A stretch of 64,000 nucleotides of DNA, taken from the NCBI RefSeq assembly GCF_018275325.1, contig NZ_JAGVQR010000004.1, positions 868,001-932,000 of the forward strand, in the 5' to 3' direction. Every line of letters starts with the position of its first letter. Positions within the stretch are counted from its first letter, which is position 1. Both the position numbers and the translations under genes were made by a program. Shown here one piece after another: positions 52,108 through 60,401 of the stretch. Below the pieces are notes generated by a model that was given only the letters and a program-made list of their open reading frames with translations, was not told the origin of the DNA and did no database searches. The DNA is from Nocardioides palaemonis (lineage in GTDB: Bacteria; Actinomycetota; Actinomycetes; Propionibacteriales; Nocardioidaceae).

Positions 52108-53148
52108 ATGCGAGCCGTGGTCTACGACGAGGTCCGGTCCCAGCCCGAGGTGCGGGACGTCCCGGCGCCGACCGCGCCCGACGGCGGCGTGGTCGTACGT
52201 GTCGCGGCGACCGGGCTGTGCCGCAGCGACTGGCACGCGTGGGCCGGGCACGACGACATCGCCCTCCCCCACGTGCCCGGGCACGAGCTCGCCGGCCACG
52301 TCGCCGACGTCGGCGCGGGCGTCACCCGTTGGCGCGTCGGCGACCGGGTGACGGTGCCGTTCGTGTGCGGGTGCGGGCGCTGCGAGTGGTGCCGGGCCGG
52401 CGACGCCCAGGTGTGCCCGGACCAGCAACAGCCGGGCTTCACCCACTGGGGCTCCTTCGCCGAGCTGGTCGCGCTGCACGCCGCCGACACCAACCTGGTC
52501 GCCGTCCCGGACTCCGTGGACCTCGTCACCGCGGCGGGGCTCGGCTGCCGCTTCGCGACGGCGTACCGCGCACTGGTGGGCCGGGCCCGCGTGCAGGCCG
52601 GCGAGTGGGTCGCCGTCGTCGGCGCCGGTGGGGTCGGGCTGAGCGCGGTGATGATCGCGCGGGCGCTCGGTGCCCGCGTCGTCGCCGTCGACCGCAACCG
52701 GGAGGCCCTGGCCGTGGCCTCAGACCTCGGCGCCGGCCACACCGTCCTCGCCGACGGCACCACCGACGTCCCCGCGGCGGTCGCGGACCTGACCGGTGGC
52801 GGCAGCCACGTCTCGGTCGACGCCGTCGGCAGCGAGCAGACCTGCGCCGACGCGATCCTCGCGCTGCGGCGGCGCGGCCGGCTGGCGCAGGTCGGCCTGC
52901 TGCCACCGGTCGGGGGCCACCCCCGCGTGCCGATGGCGCGGGTCATCGGGTGGGAGCTCGACCTGCTCGGCAGCCACGGGATGGCCGCGGCCGACTACCC
53001 CGCCATGCTCGGCCTCGTCGAGTCCGGCGTCCTCCAGCCGCAGCGCCTCGTCGAGCGAGTGGTCGGCCTCGAGGAGGCGGCCGCGATGCTGCCGGGTTTC
53101 GACACCGCGACCGTCGCGGGGATGACGATCATCGACCCGACCCGCTGA
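52108..53148 (+). CDS. Zinc-dependent alcohol dehydrogenase
   Basis: The 346-residue medium-chain dehydrogenase has catalytic zinc ligands in TGLCRSDWHAW and PGHELAGHVADVG. The structural zinc site is four Cys in CGCGRCEWCRAGDAQVC (about 88-104). The NAD(P)-binding Rossmann motif is VVGAGGVGLSAVMI (about 171-184), followed by AVDRNR, whose Asp after the second strand suggests NAD rather than NADP. The substrate cannot be assigned. It is divergent from ybaK. Downstream, a TetR gene begins 26 bases after the stop, with its operator between. Confidence 0.92.
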   Translation: MRAVVYDEVRSQPEVRDVPAPTAPDGGVVVRVAATGLCRSDWHAWAGHDDIALPHVPGHELAGHVADVGAGVTRWRVGDRVTVPFVCGCGRCEWCRAGDAQVCPDQQQPGFTHWGSFAELVALHAADTNLVAVPDSVDLVTAAGLGCRFATAYRALVGRARVQAGEWVAVVGAGGVGLSAVMIARALGARVVAVDRNREALAVASDLGAGHTVLADGTTDVPAAVADLTGGGSHVSVDAVGSEQTCADAILALRRRGRLAQVGLLPPVGGHPRVPMARVIGWELDLLGSHGMAAADYPAMLGLVESGVLQPQRLVERVVGLEEAAAMLPGFDTATVAGMTIIDPTR

Positions 53149-53149
53149 T

Positions 53150-53164
53150 TTGCACTGAGTGCAA
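53150..53164 (+). promoter_or_regulatory. TetR operator overlapping the promoter of the TetR-MMPL genes
   Basis: TTGCACT-G-AGTGCAA is a perfect 7-bp inverted repeat around one central base, ending ten bases before the TetR start. TTGCAC also resembles a -35 box. Similar TTGCACT sites are known for actinobacterial TetR regulators of exporters, so this is probably the autoregulatory site. Confidence 0.65.
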
Positions 53165-53174
53165 CACTGGGACG

Positions 53175-53813
53175 GTGACCACGTCCACCGCCCGCGAGGA
53201 GCGCCGCCGCGCCATCCTCGACGCCGCCCGGACGCTGGCGACCGAGCACGGCGCCGACGGCTTCACCGTCGACCAGGTCGCCGTCCTCGCCGGCGTCTCG
53301 CGCCGCACCGTCTTCAACCACGTCGCGGGCATCGACCAGCTGCTGGTCGCGGTCTGCGAGCAGATCCTGGCCGAGGTCACCGCCGAGCTGCTGGACGCGG
53401 TGGACCGCGACACCGTCGACCTCCCCGACGGCGACGCCGGCTCACGGGCGGCGCTCGCCGCCGTGTGCGAGGCGGCGCGCGGGGTCGACCTGGCGACGGC
53501 GGTCGCCACGATCGGCCGGGTCCTCGGCGGACCGGGCGAGGCGGACGAGCGCACCGACGCCATCTCCCGCACGGCGCTCGAGCACGTCGGCGCCCGCCTG
53601 CGCGAGCGGCTGCAGGACCGCGCGCCCGCGCTCGACCCGTTCGACCTCGACCTGACCCTGGTCCTGCTGACCAACGGCCTCGCCGCGATCGCCGGCCACT
53701 GGCTGTGCGACCACCCCGACCTCACCCCCGACGTCCCGGCCGGCGCCCGCACCGACTGGGACCGGCTCCTCGACCGCCTGCTCGTCCGCCTCGAGCGCGG
53801 CCACGCCGGCTGA
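53175..53813 (+). CDS. TetR-family transcriptional regulator
   Basis: The 212-residue repressor has the TetR helix-turn-helix in its first 55 residues, with RRAILDAARTLATEHGADGF and VDQVAVLAGVSRRTVFNHVA. The C-terminal ligand domain is all helical. The GTG is 10 bases past the palindromic operator. The MMPL gene follows after 36 bases, so the repressor presumably controls itself and that exporter. The alcohol dehydrogenase gene upstream ends before the operator and need not be part of the regulon. Confidence 0.92.
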   Translation: MTTSTAREERRRAILDAARTLATEHGADGFTVDQVAVLAGVSRRTVFNHVAGIDQLLVAVCEQILAEVTAELLDAVDRDTVDLPDGDAGSRAALAAVCEAARGVDLATAVATIGRVLGGPGEADERTDAISRTALEHVGARLRERLQDRAPALDPFDLDLTLVLLTNGLAAIAGHWLCDHPDLTPDVPAGARTDWDRLLDRLLVRLERGHAG

Positions 53814-53849
53814 CCCGCCCCTCCCCGCACCTGACCGAAAGGCCCCTCC

Positions 53850-56381
53850 ATGGCCGAGCTCCTCTACCGCCTCGGACGCTTCTCCGCGCGTCGCCACTGG
53901 ACCGTGGTCGTCGCGTGGCTGGCCGTCCTGGCCGTCACCGCTGGGACGTACGTCGCCTTCGCCGGCACGCTGTCCAGCTCGATCACGCTGCCCGACACAC
54001 CCACCACCCGGGTCTCGGCACAGCTCGAGCGGGACTTCGAGGGCACCGGCGGCGGCAACGGCGCGATCGTGGTGGAGACGACCGACGGCGCGGCGTTCAC
54101 CGCCGAGCAGCGGCGCGCGGTCGCCGACCTGCTCGACCGGGTCGGCGAGGTCGATGAGGTCTCGGAGGTGAGCGACCCGTTCGCCACCCAGGACCAGCTC
54201 GACGCCTCCGCCCGCAAGGTCGCCGACGGCAAGCAGCAGCTCAACGACGGGCTCAACCAGCTCAAGACGGCGCAGGACCAGGTCGACGCCGGGCGCGCCG
54301 GGGTCGAGGCCCAGCGCGAGCAGGCCCGGCAGGCCGGCACCCTCGACGCCGCCACACGTGCCGCGCTGGCGGACGCCGAGGCGCAGCTCGACGCCGGGCA
54401 GGTCCGGATCGACCGCAACCGCGCGAAGGTCGTGGAGCAGCAGCCCGCGCTCGAGCAGGGCATCACGCTGTCGCGGCTGTCGTCGGGCTTCCGCACCGTC
54501 TCCGAGGACGGCAGCGCCGCCGTCGCCAACGTGACCTTCGACGTCGCGATCAACGAGGTCAGCCTCGAGGCGAAGGCCGAGATCGAGGACCTGGTGACGG
54601 GCGCCGACATCGACGGGGTCGAGCTCTACCCGTCGCAGGACATCGCGCAGACCGTGCCGTCGATCCTCGGCCCCGGCGAGGTCGCCGGCGTCGTGGTCGC
54701 GGCGATCGTCCTCTTCGTCATGCTCGGGACCCTGCTGGGTGCCGCACTGCCGCTGGTGACCGCGCTGCTGGGCGTCGGCGTCGCCTCGCTCGCCTCGCTG
54801 TCGTTCTCCGGCGTGGTCGACTTCGTGTCGGTCACCCCGGTGCTGGGCGTGATGCTCGGCCTCGCGGTCGGCATCGACTACTCCCTCTTCATCATCAACC
54901 GGCACCGCCGCCAGCTGAAGCAGGGCGCCGACCTCCACGAGTCGATCGGCCTCGCCAACGGCACGTCCGGCAACGCGGTCGTGTTCGCCGGGGTGACGGT
55001 GATCGTCGCGCTGCTCGCGCTCAACGTCACCGGCGTCCCGTTCCTCGGCCTGATGGGCACCGTCGGCGGCGTGGCGGTGCTGGTCGCGATCCTGATGGCG
55101 GTGACGCTCACGCCCGCCGTGCTGTCGCTGGTCGGCCGCCGCATCCTCGGCCGCCGCGAGCGCGCCCGCCTCGACTCGGGCGAGCACGCTGCCGACCCGA
55201 CGGCCATCACCGCCCGCGACACCCCGATGTCCACGCGGCGCGCGCTGGCCACGCTGGGCGTGGGTGTCGTCGCCCTGCTGGCGGTCGCCGCCCCGGCGAC
55301 CCAGATGCGCCTCGGCCTGCCCGACGGCTCGACGCAGCCGCCCGACACCGCGGCCTACCAGGCCTACGAGGTGCAGGCCGACAAGCTCGGCGAGGGCGCC
55401 AACGGTCCGCTGCTGGTCGTCGCCGACCTCCCCTCCGCCGTCGCGGAGGACGGCGTCGTGGCCGAGCAGGCGACGATCGCCGAGCAGGTCGGCCGGACCT
55501 GGAGCGTCGAGGCGGTCGTGCCGATCGGCGTCTCGAAGGACCGCACCGCGCTGGCCTTCCAGGTCGTCCCGACCGGGTCGCCGTCGAGCGAGTCGACCGC
55601 CGAGCTGGTCCAGAACCTCCGGACCCTCGAGCCGGTCACCACCTCGGGCGAGCGGGCCACGCTCGGCGTCGCCGGCAACGCCAGCGCCGGCATCGACATC
55701 TCCGACAAGCTCGCGTCGGTCCTGCCGGTCTACCTCGTGCTCGTGGTCGGCCTGTCGCTGCTCATCCTGGTGCTGGTCTTCCGCTCGATCCTGGTGCCGC
55801 TGACCGCGACGCTCGGCTTCGTGCTCTCGCTGCTGGCGGCGTTCGGCGGCATCACCGCGATCTTCCAGCTCGGCTTCCTCGCCGACCTCTTCGGCGTCCA
55901 TGCGCCCGGGCCGGTGCTGAGCTTCCTGCCGATCATCGCCACCGGCATCCTCTTCGGGCTCGCGATGGACTACCAGCTGTTCCTCGTCTCGGGGATGCGC
56001 GAGGCGTACGCCCACGGCGCACCCGCCCGGGTCGCGGTCCAGCACGGCCTGCACGCCGGTCGCTCGGTCGTCACCGCGGCGGCGATCATCATGATCTCGG
56101 TCTTCGCGGGCTTCGTGTTCTCCCACGACGCGACCATCAAGCCGATCGGCTTCGGCCTAGCGTTCGGCGTGCTGCTCGACGCCTTCGTGGTCCGGATGCT
56201 GCTGATCCCGGCCGCGATGCACCTGCTGGGCGAGGCCGCCTGGTGGCTCCCGAAGTGGCTGGACCGGATCCTCCCCGACGTCGACGTCGAGGGCGCCCGC
56301 CTCGAGCGCAGCCACCCCGTGCACGAGGACGCGGAGGTGGCAGGCGACGCTCCGGCCGGGCGGCACGCCGCGACGAGCTGA
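53850..56381 (+). CDS. MMPL/RND-type membrane transporter
   Basis: The 843-residue protein has the RND layout of MMPL exporters: an N-terminal membrane helix (about 18-40), a first external domain with a long heptad-like coiled stretch (KQQLNDGLNQLKTAQDQVDA), five membrane helices, a second external domain and a final membrane block. The functional helix motif VMLGLAVGIDYSLFIINRHR (about 330-349) is repeated as ATGILFGLAMDYQLFLVSGM near 700, with the proton-relay Asp-Tyr pair in each half. Such proteins export lipids, drugs or metabolites. AAAGG precedes the ATG. It is co-transcribed with the TetR gene. Confidence 0.93.
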   Translation: MAELLYRLGRFSARRHWTVVVAWLAVLAVTAGTYVAFAGTLSSSITLPDTPTTRVSAQLERDFEGTGGGNGAIVVETTDGAAFTAEQRRAVADLLDRVGEVDEVSEVSDPFATQDQLDASARKVADGKQQLNDGLNQLKTAQDQVDAGRAGVEAQREQARQAGTLDAATRAALADAEAQLDAGQVRIDRNRAKVVEQQPALEQGITLSRLSSGFRTVSEDGSAAVANVTFDVAINEVSLEAKAEIEDLVTGADIDGVELYPSQDIAQTVPSILGPGEVAGVVVAAIVLFVMLGTLLGAALPLVTALLGVGVASLASLSFSGVVDFVSVTPVLGVMLGLAVGIDYSLFIINRHRRQLKQGADLHESIGLANGTSGNAVVFAGVTVIVALLALNVTGVPFLGLMGTVGGVAVLVAILMAVTLTPAVLSLVGRRILGRRERARLDSGEHAADPTAITARDTPMSTRRALATLGVGVVALLAVAAPATQMRLGLPDGSTQPPDTAAYQAYEVQADKLGEGANGPLLVVADLPSAVAEDGVVAEQATIAEQVGRTWSVEAVVPIGVSKDRTALAFQVVPTGSPSSESTAELVQNLRTLEPVTTSGERATLGVAGNASAGIDISDKLASVLPVYLVLVVGLSLLILVLVFRSILVPLTATLGFVLSLLAAFGGITAIFQLGFLADLFGVHAPGPVLSFLPIIATGILFGLAMDYQLFLVSGMREAYAHGAPARVAVQHGLHAGRSVVTAAAIIMISVFAGFVFSHDATIKPIGFGLAFGVLLDAFVVRMLLIPAAMHLLGEAAWWLPKWLDRILPDVDVEGARLERSHPVHEDAEVAGDAPAGRHAATS

Positions 56382-56390
56382 CCCGCCGGG

Positions 56391-56434
56391 ACGTCATGGG
56401 AGTCGGCGGTCCGGACCGCCGGTTCCCATGACGT
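56391..56434. terminator. Bidirectional terminator between the MMPL and YhgE genes
   Basis: The two halves meeting at GGCGGTCC/GGACCGCC (centre 56412/56413) pair over 22 positions, 20 Watson-Crick and two G-U in RNA, with outer arms ACGTCATGGGA and TCCCATGACGT. The structure is nearly symmetric and sits between two convergent genes, fitting termination from both sides. Confidence 0.7.
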
Positions 56435-56438
56435 TGCG

Positions 56439-58334
56439 CTACATCTGCAGCTCGGGGCTCACCGTCTTCAGCGACCACACCCGTTGCCGGCGCGCGGCGA
56501 CGGTCGTCGCGAGGAGCGCGACGGAGAGCCAGGCGAGCAGGACCAGCACGTCGGAGAGCACCCGGACGTCCGGGCCGCCGTAGACGAGCTGTCGCAGACC
56601 GTCGACGGCGTACGACATCGGCAGCGCGTGGTGCAGCGGGTGCAGCGCCGGCGGGAGCGTCTGCCACGGGAAGGTGCCGCCGGCGGTGATCAGCTGGAGC
56701 ACCATCAGGACCAGGCCGATGAACTGGCCGGCCTTGCCGAACCACGTGGCGAGCGCGTGCACCATCGCGACGAACACCGCCGAGGTGAGGACGAGGAAGG
56801 CCAGCGCGCCGGGGATGTTGGCCGGCACGATGTCGAGGACCCCGAAGACGATCGTGGACATCACGACCATCTGCGCGACCCCGAGCAGCACCGGCGCGAG
56901 CCAGCCGCCGAGCGCGACGCGCAACGGGTGCTGGTCACCGGCGAGCGCCCGCGGCGAGAGCGGTCGCACCAGCAGGAACAGCACGTAGCCACCGATCCAG
57001 GCGGCCAGGCTGAGGAAGAACGGCGCGAGCCCGGCCCCGTACGTCCCGGCCGTGGCGTCGGACCGGGAGTCCACGCGCACGGGGTCGCCGATGACGTCGG
57101 CCAGCCGCTCGCGCGTGGTGCCGTCGACGTCGGGGACCTGCGAGGCGCCCTTCTCCAGCCCCGTGCGGAGCTTGCGCGCCCCCTGGTCGAGCTTCTTCAG
57201 CCCGGTGCCGAGCTCGTCGGCACCGTCGGAGAGCTGCGACGCCCCGTCGCGCAGCCGGACCGCGCCGGAGCGCGCCTGTCCGATGCCGTCGACCAGCTCG
57301 GGCACGGCCGCGGCGAGCGCCTCGTTGCCGTCGGCCACCTGGTCGGCGCCGCTCGCGAGCCGGTCGAGCCGCGCGGACGTGCGCCGCACCGTGGCGGTCC
57401 CGTCGGCGACGGTGGCGCCCAGGTCGTCGTAGACCGCGAGCACGGCCTGCTGCTGCTCGCCGGTCAGGCCCTGCTGGCGCATCCGCTGCACGAGCTCGCG
57501 ACGTCGCTCCTTGCGAGCGCGGTCGATCTGCGTTGCCGCAGCCGCGGCCTCCGCCCCGACGTCGGCGATCCGGGCGTTGGCGTCGGCCACCTGTCGGGCG
57601 CCCCGGGCGAGGCGTCGCGTCTGCGACGGGAGCGACGAGGTCTTGTCGGCGATGGTGCCGAGGCCGGTGGCCAGCTCGCCCGCGCCGTCCTCGAGCCGAC
57701 CGGCCCCGCCAGCCAGCTGCCGGGCGCCGGAGCGGGCCTCCCCGAGGCCGTCCTCCAGCTTTCCCGCACCGTCGGCGGCCTGGGCCAGCTGGGTGCGGAT
57801 GTCGGAGAAGCCGGTCAGGAAGGTGGTCGCCGCCTCGGCGCCCACCTGGCTGGCGAGCGCGTCGCGGACCCGATCGGTGACGGTGCCGGCGATGGTGGTC
57901 GAGAGGTAGGAGTTGGCGTCGTTGGTGATCAGCGCGAGCCGGGCCCGCTTCGGGTCGAGGTCGGCGTTGCTGGCCAGCGACGCCGAGAAGTCCTGCGGCA
58001 CGTGCAGCGCGAAGTCGTAGGTCCCGTCCTGCACCCCGTCCTCGGCCTGGGCCAGGCTGACCTCGCTCCAGTCGAAGTCGCCGCCGTCGAGCAGGTCGTC
58101 GGCGACCTGCCGTCCGGCGTCGAGGCGGGTGCCGTCGGGCAGGTCGGCGCCGGTGTCGTCGACGACGATCGCCGCCGGCACCTGGTCGAGGTTGCCGTAG
58201 GGGTCGTAGTTGGCCCACAGGTAGAGCCCGGCGTACATCGTCGGCACCAGGACGAGCGCGACGACGGCGAGCTTGGGCAGCCGCCCCGCGGTGATCCGGC
58301 GCAGCTCGTTGAGCGCCATCCTGAAGCCGGTCAC
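56439..58334 (-). CDS. YhgE/Pip family membrane protein
   Basis: The 631-residue protein has one N-terminal membrane helix (about 23-43) and a long external domain. Five further membrane helices lie near the C-terminus (from about 430), with the ABC-2-like FLVLTSAVFVAMVHALATWF and AGGTFPWQTLPPALHPLHHA. The external part has repeated DGAxxL/GAxxLxxG heptads (for example GAGKLEDGLGEARSGARQLA) typical of the family. YhgE-type proteins resemble phage-receptor (Pip) and ESX-like secretion components; their role is not settled. The GTG has AGGAGG eight bases upstream and overlaps the preceding gene's stop (GTGA). Confidence 0.9.
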   Translation of the reverse strand: MTGFRMALNELRRITAGRLPKLAVVALVLVPTMYAGLYLWANYDPYGNLDQVPAAIVVDDTGADLPDGTRLDAGRQVADDLLDGGDFDWSEVSLAQAEDGVQDGTYDFALHVPQDFSASLASNADLDPKRARLALITNDANSYLSTTIAGTVTDRVRDALASQVGAEAATTFLTGFSDIRTQLAQAADGAGKLEDGLGEARSGARQLAGGAGRLEDGAGELATGLGTIADKTSSLPSQTRRLARGARQVADANARIADVGAEAAAAATQIDRARKERRRELVQRMRQQGLTGEQQQAVLAVYDDLGATVADGTATVRRTSARLDRLASGADQVADGNEALAAAVPELVDGIGQARSGAVRLRDGASQLSDGADELGTGLKKLDQGARKLRTGLEKGASQVPDVDGTTRERLADVIGDPVRVDSRSDATAGTYGAGLAPFFLSLAAWIGGYVLFLLVRPLSPRALAGDQHPLRVALGGWLAPVLLGVAQMVVMSTIVFGVLDIVPANIPGALAFLVLTSAVFVAMVHALATWFGKAGQFIGLVLMVLQLITAGGTFPWQTLPPALHPLHHALPMSYAVDGLRQLVYGGPDVRVLSDVLVLLAWLSVALLATTVAARRQRVWSLKTVSPELQM

Positions 58335-59074
58335 GCGGACACCTCCTGGTCGGTGGGGCGGGGCCCGATGGTCGCGGTGCGGTCGGCGCGGTCGGCGACG
58401 TGCGAGGCAGCGGTCGGGCTGGCGGTCACCAGCACGCCGGCCCCCGCGGTGGCGGCGTCGGCCACGACCTGCCACCACCCGTCGGGGAGCGCGCCGTGGC
58501 GCTCGGGGAGGGCGAGGACGAGGAACGTGGGCTCGCGCAGCAGCGCCAGCCGGGTCATCAGCGAGACCCGTGCGACCGGCTCGAGGTCGCCGACCTGGGC
58601 GTCGCCGTCGACGTCCGGCCCGAGGCCGGCGTCGGCGAGCCAGGCGACGACGTCGCGCGGCCACGCACGGCGGCCGGCCATCGCGAGGTCCTCGCCGACC
58701 ACGGCGCGCACCGGCAGCACGGGCTCGGGCGCGGTCACGCCGACGACGTCGACGAGCGCCACCTCGTGCTGCAGGCGCCGGGCGTCGGCGGCGCCGTCGA
58801 CGACCACCTCGCCCTCCACGCCGGCCAGCCGTCCGGCGACGGCGAGCGCGAGCAGCGCGTGCCGGTCGTCGGGGTCGCCGACCGCGAGGGTCACCTCGCC
58901 CTGCACGACCTCCAGGCTGGTGGCCGGCAGCAGCCAGGCCCGGCGGCGACGGATCGCGACGCCGCGCGCCTCGAGGCGTACGGGCTCGGGGGCGGGGGCC
59001 GGTTCCGGCTCGGGCTCGGCGGCGGGCGGCGCGGGGTCCTGCTCGGCCTCGGCGGGGGTGTCGTCGGTGTCCAC
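58331..59074 (-). CDS. ABC-ATPase-like protein with lost catalytic motifs
   Basis: The 247-residue protein has a Pro/Glu-rich N-terminal 35 residues and then a domain with the length and hydrophobic pattern of an ABC ATP-binding domain. At the Walker A position the sequence is AVGDPDDRHALLAL, without the GKS/T. No LSGGQ signature is visible, and the Walker B region FLVLALPERHGALP lacks the usual Asp-Glu pair. It is therefore unlikely to hydrolyse ATP. GTG at 59074 has AGGAG upstream. It overlaps the YhgE/Pip gene by four bases, so the two probably form one complex. Confidence 0.75.
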   Translation of the reverse strand: MDTDDTPAEAEQDPAPPAAEPEPEPAPAPEPVRLEARGVAIRRRRAWLLPATSLEVVQGEVTLAVGDPDDRHALLALAVAGRLAGVEGEVVVDGAADARRLQHEVALVDVVGVTAPEPVLPVRAVVGEDLAMAGRRAWPRDVVAWLADAGLGPDVDGDAQVGDLEPVARVSLMTRLALLREPTFLVLALPERHGALPDGWWQVVADAATAGAGVLVTASPTAASHVADRADRTATIGPRPTDQEVSA

Positions 59075-59221
59075 GGTGCTCCTGGTGCTGGGGGTGTGCG
59101 GCGTCGTGGGGGCGCCCGGACCAGCCTGTCCCTCCGCGGCCCGCGGCACCAGTTGGCGACCCCGTCCGGCGGTGGGACGCTCCTCACGTCGGGCTCGCGC
59201 GGGAGGTGCGACGATGGGCGC

Positions 59222-60037
59222 GTGAGCGAATCGCGACCCGTACGCACCTGGCTGACCGACATGGACGGCGTCCTCGTGCGCGAGGAGGACCCGATCCCCG
59301 GCGCGAAGGAGTTCATCGCCGCGCTGCGCGAGAACGACGTGCCGTTCCTGGTGCTGACCAACAACTCGATCTTCACCCCGCGCGACCTGCGGGTGCGGCT
59401 GCTGCGCAGCAGCGGCATCGACGTGCCGGAGGAGTCGATCTGGACCTCGGCGCTGGCGACCGCCAAGTTCCTCGACGACCAGCGGCCCGGCGGGTCGGCG
59501 TACGTCGTCGGCGAGACCGGGCTGACCACGGCCATCCACGACATCGGCTACGTGATGACCGACCAGGAGCCCGACTACGTCGTGCTCGGCGAGACCCGGA
59601 CCTACTCCTTCGAGGCGATCACGCGGGCGATCCGGCTGGTCAACGACGGCGCCCGGTTCATCGCCACCAACCCCGACGTCAGCGGACCGAGCGCGCAGGG
59701 GGTGCTGCCGGCGACGGGAGCGGTGGCGGCCCTGATCAGCGCCGCCACCGGACGCCAGCCGTACTACATCGGCAAGCCCAACCCGCTGATGATGCGCAGC
59801 GCGCTCAACCGGCTCGAGGCGCACTCCGAGACCACGGTGATGATCGGCGACCGGATGGACACCGACATCATCAGCGGCCTCGAGGCCGGCATGCGCACGA
59901 TCCTCGTCGCGAGCGGCCTGACCGAGCGCCACCAGGTGCAGGAGTTCCCCTACCGCCCGACCCTCGTCGTCGACTCGATCGCCGACGTGGTCGAGATGGT
60001 CACCGAGATGGCGCTGCCGGAGGACGACGCCATCTGA
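59222..60037 (+). CDS. HAD-IIA family phosphatase (NagD-like)
   Basis: The 271-residue product is a HAD hydrolase with the nucleophile motif WLTDMDGVLVREEDPIPGAK (about 10-29). It also has FLVLTNNSIFTPRDL (motif II with TNNS), the motif III Lys in YYIGKPNPLMMRSAL and MIGDRMDTDIISGLEAGMRT (motif IV). This arrangement is that of NagD-type nucleotide or sugar phosphatases. GACGAT lies six bases before the GTG, suggesting a leaderless transcript. GGGAGG is present but 15 bases away. Confidence 0.92.
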   Translation: MSESRPVRTWLTDMDGVLVREEDPIPGAKEFIAALRENDVPFLVLTNNSIFTPRDLRVRLLRSSGIDVPEESIWTSALATAKFLDDQRPGGSAYVVGETGLTTAIHDIGYVMTDQEPDYVVLGETRTYSFEAITRAIRLVNDGARFIATNPDVSGPSAQGVLPATGAVAALISAATGRQPYYIGKPNPLMMRSALNRLEAHSETTVMIGDRMDTDIISGLEAGMRTILVASGLTERHQVQEFPYRPTLVVDSIADVVEMVTEMALPEDDAI

Positions 60038-60059
60038 GCGACGGCGTCGGCCACCCGGC

Positions 60060-60299
60060 TCAGGCGGCGCGGCTGGGGACCAGGCGGTGGAGCAGGGCGC
60101 GCAGCGCGCTCTGCGGGCGCGGGCGCTGGAGCGGCAGCAGGTGGGTGAGGCCCTCGCGCTCGGCCATCAGCCGCACCGCGTCGTCCTCGTAGGCCTGCGC
60201 CAGGTCGTGGGCACCCGACAGGTCGTCGCGGGCGACGGCCTCGTCGATGCGTCCGGCGTAGTGGTCGTGGAGCTCGTTGAGCTCGTCGATGAGTCGCAT
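60060..60299 (-). CDS. Small hypothetical protein
   Basis: I do not recognise this 79-residue product. It is rich in charged helix (MRLIDELNELHDHYAGRIDE, then DLAQAYEDDAVRLMAEREGL) and has a basic end, RALLHRLVPSRAA. The ATG at 60299 with GAGGAGATGAC just upstream is preferred over a frame starting 20 codons earlier. It ends 22 bases from the NagD-like gene stop. An inverted repeat ATTGGA-ACGA-TCCAAT at 60345-60360, 46 bases upstream, may be an operator. Confidence 0.75.
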   Translation of the reverse strand: MRLIDELNELHDHYAGRIDEAVARDDLSGAHDLAQAYEDDAVRLMAEREGLTHLLPLQRPRPQSALRALLHRLVPSRAA

Positions 60300-60401
60300 G
60301 TCATCTCCTCGGATAGGACTCCTCCCCTCCAGTGTGACGACTCGATTGGAACGATCCAATACGACGGCGCTGTGATCTCGGTCAACCGCGACCCACGGTC
60401 C

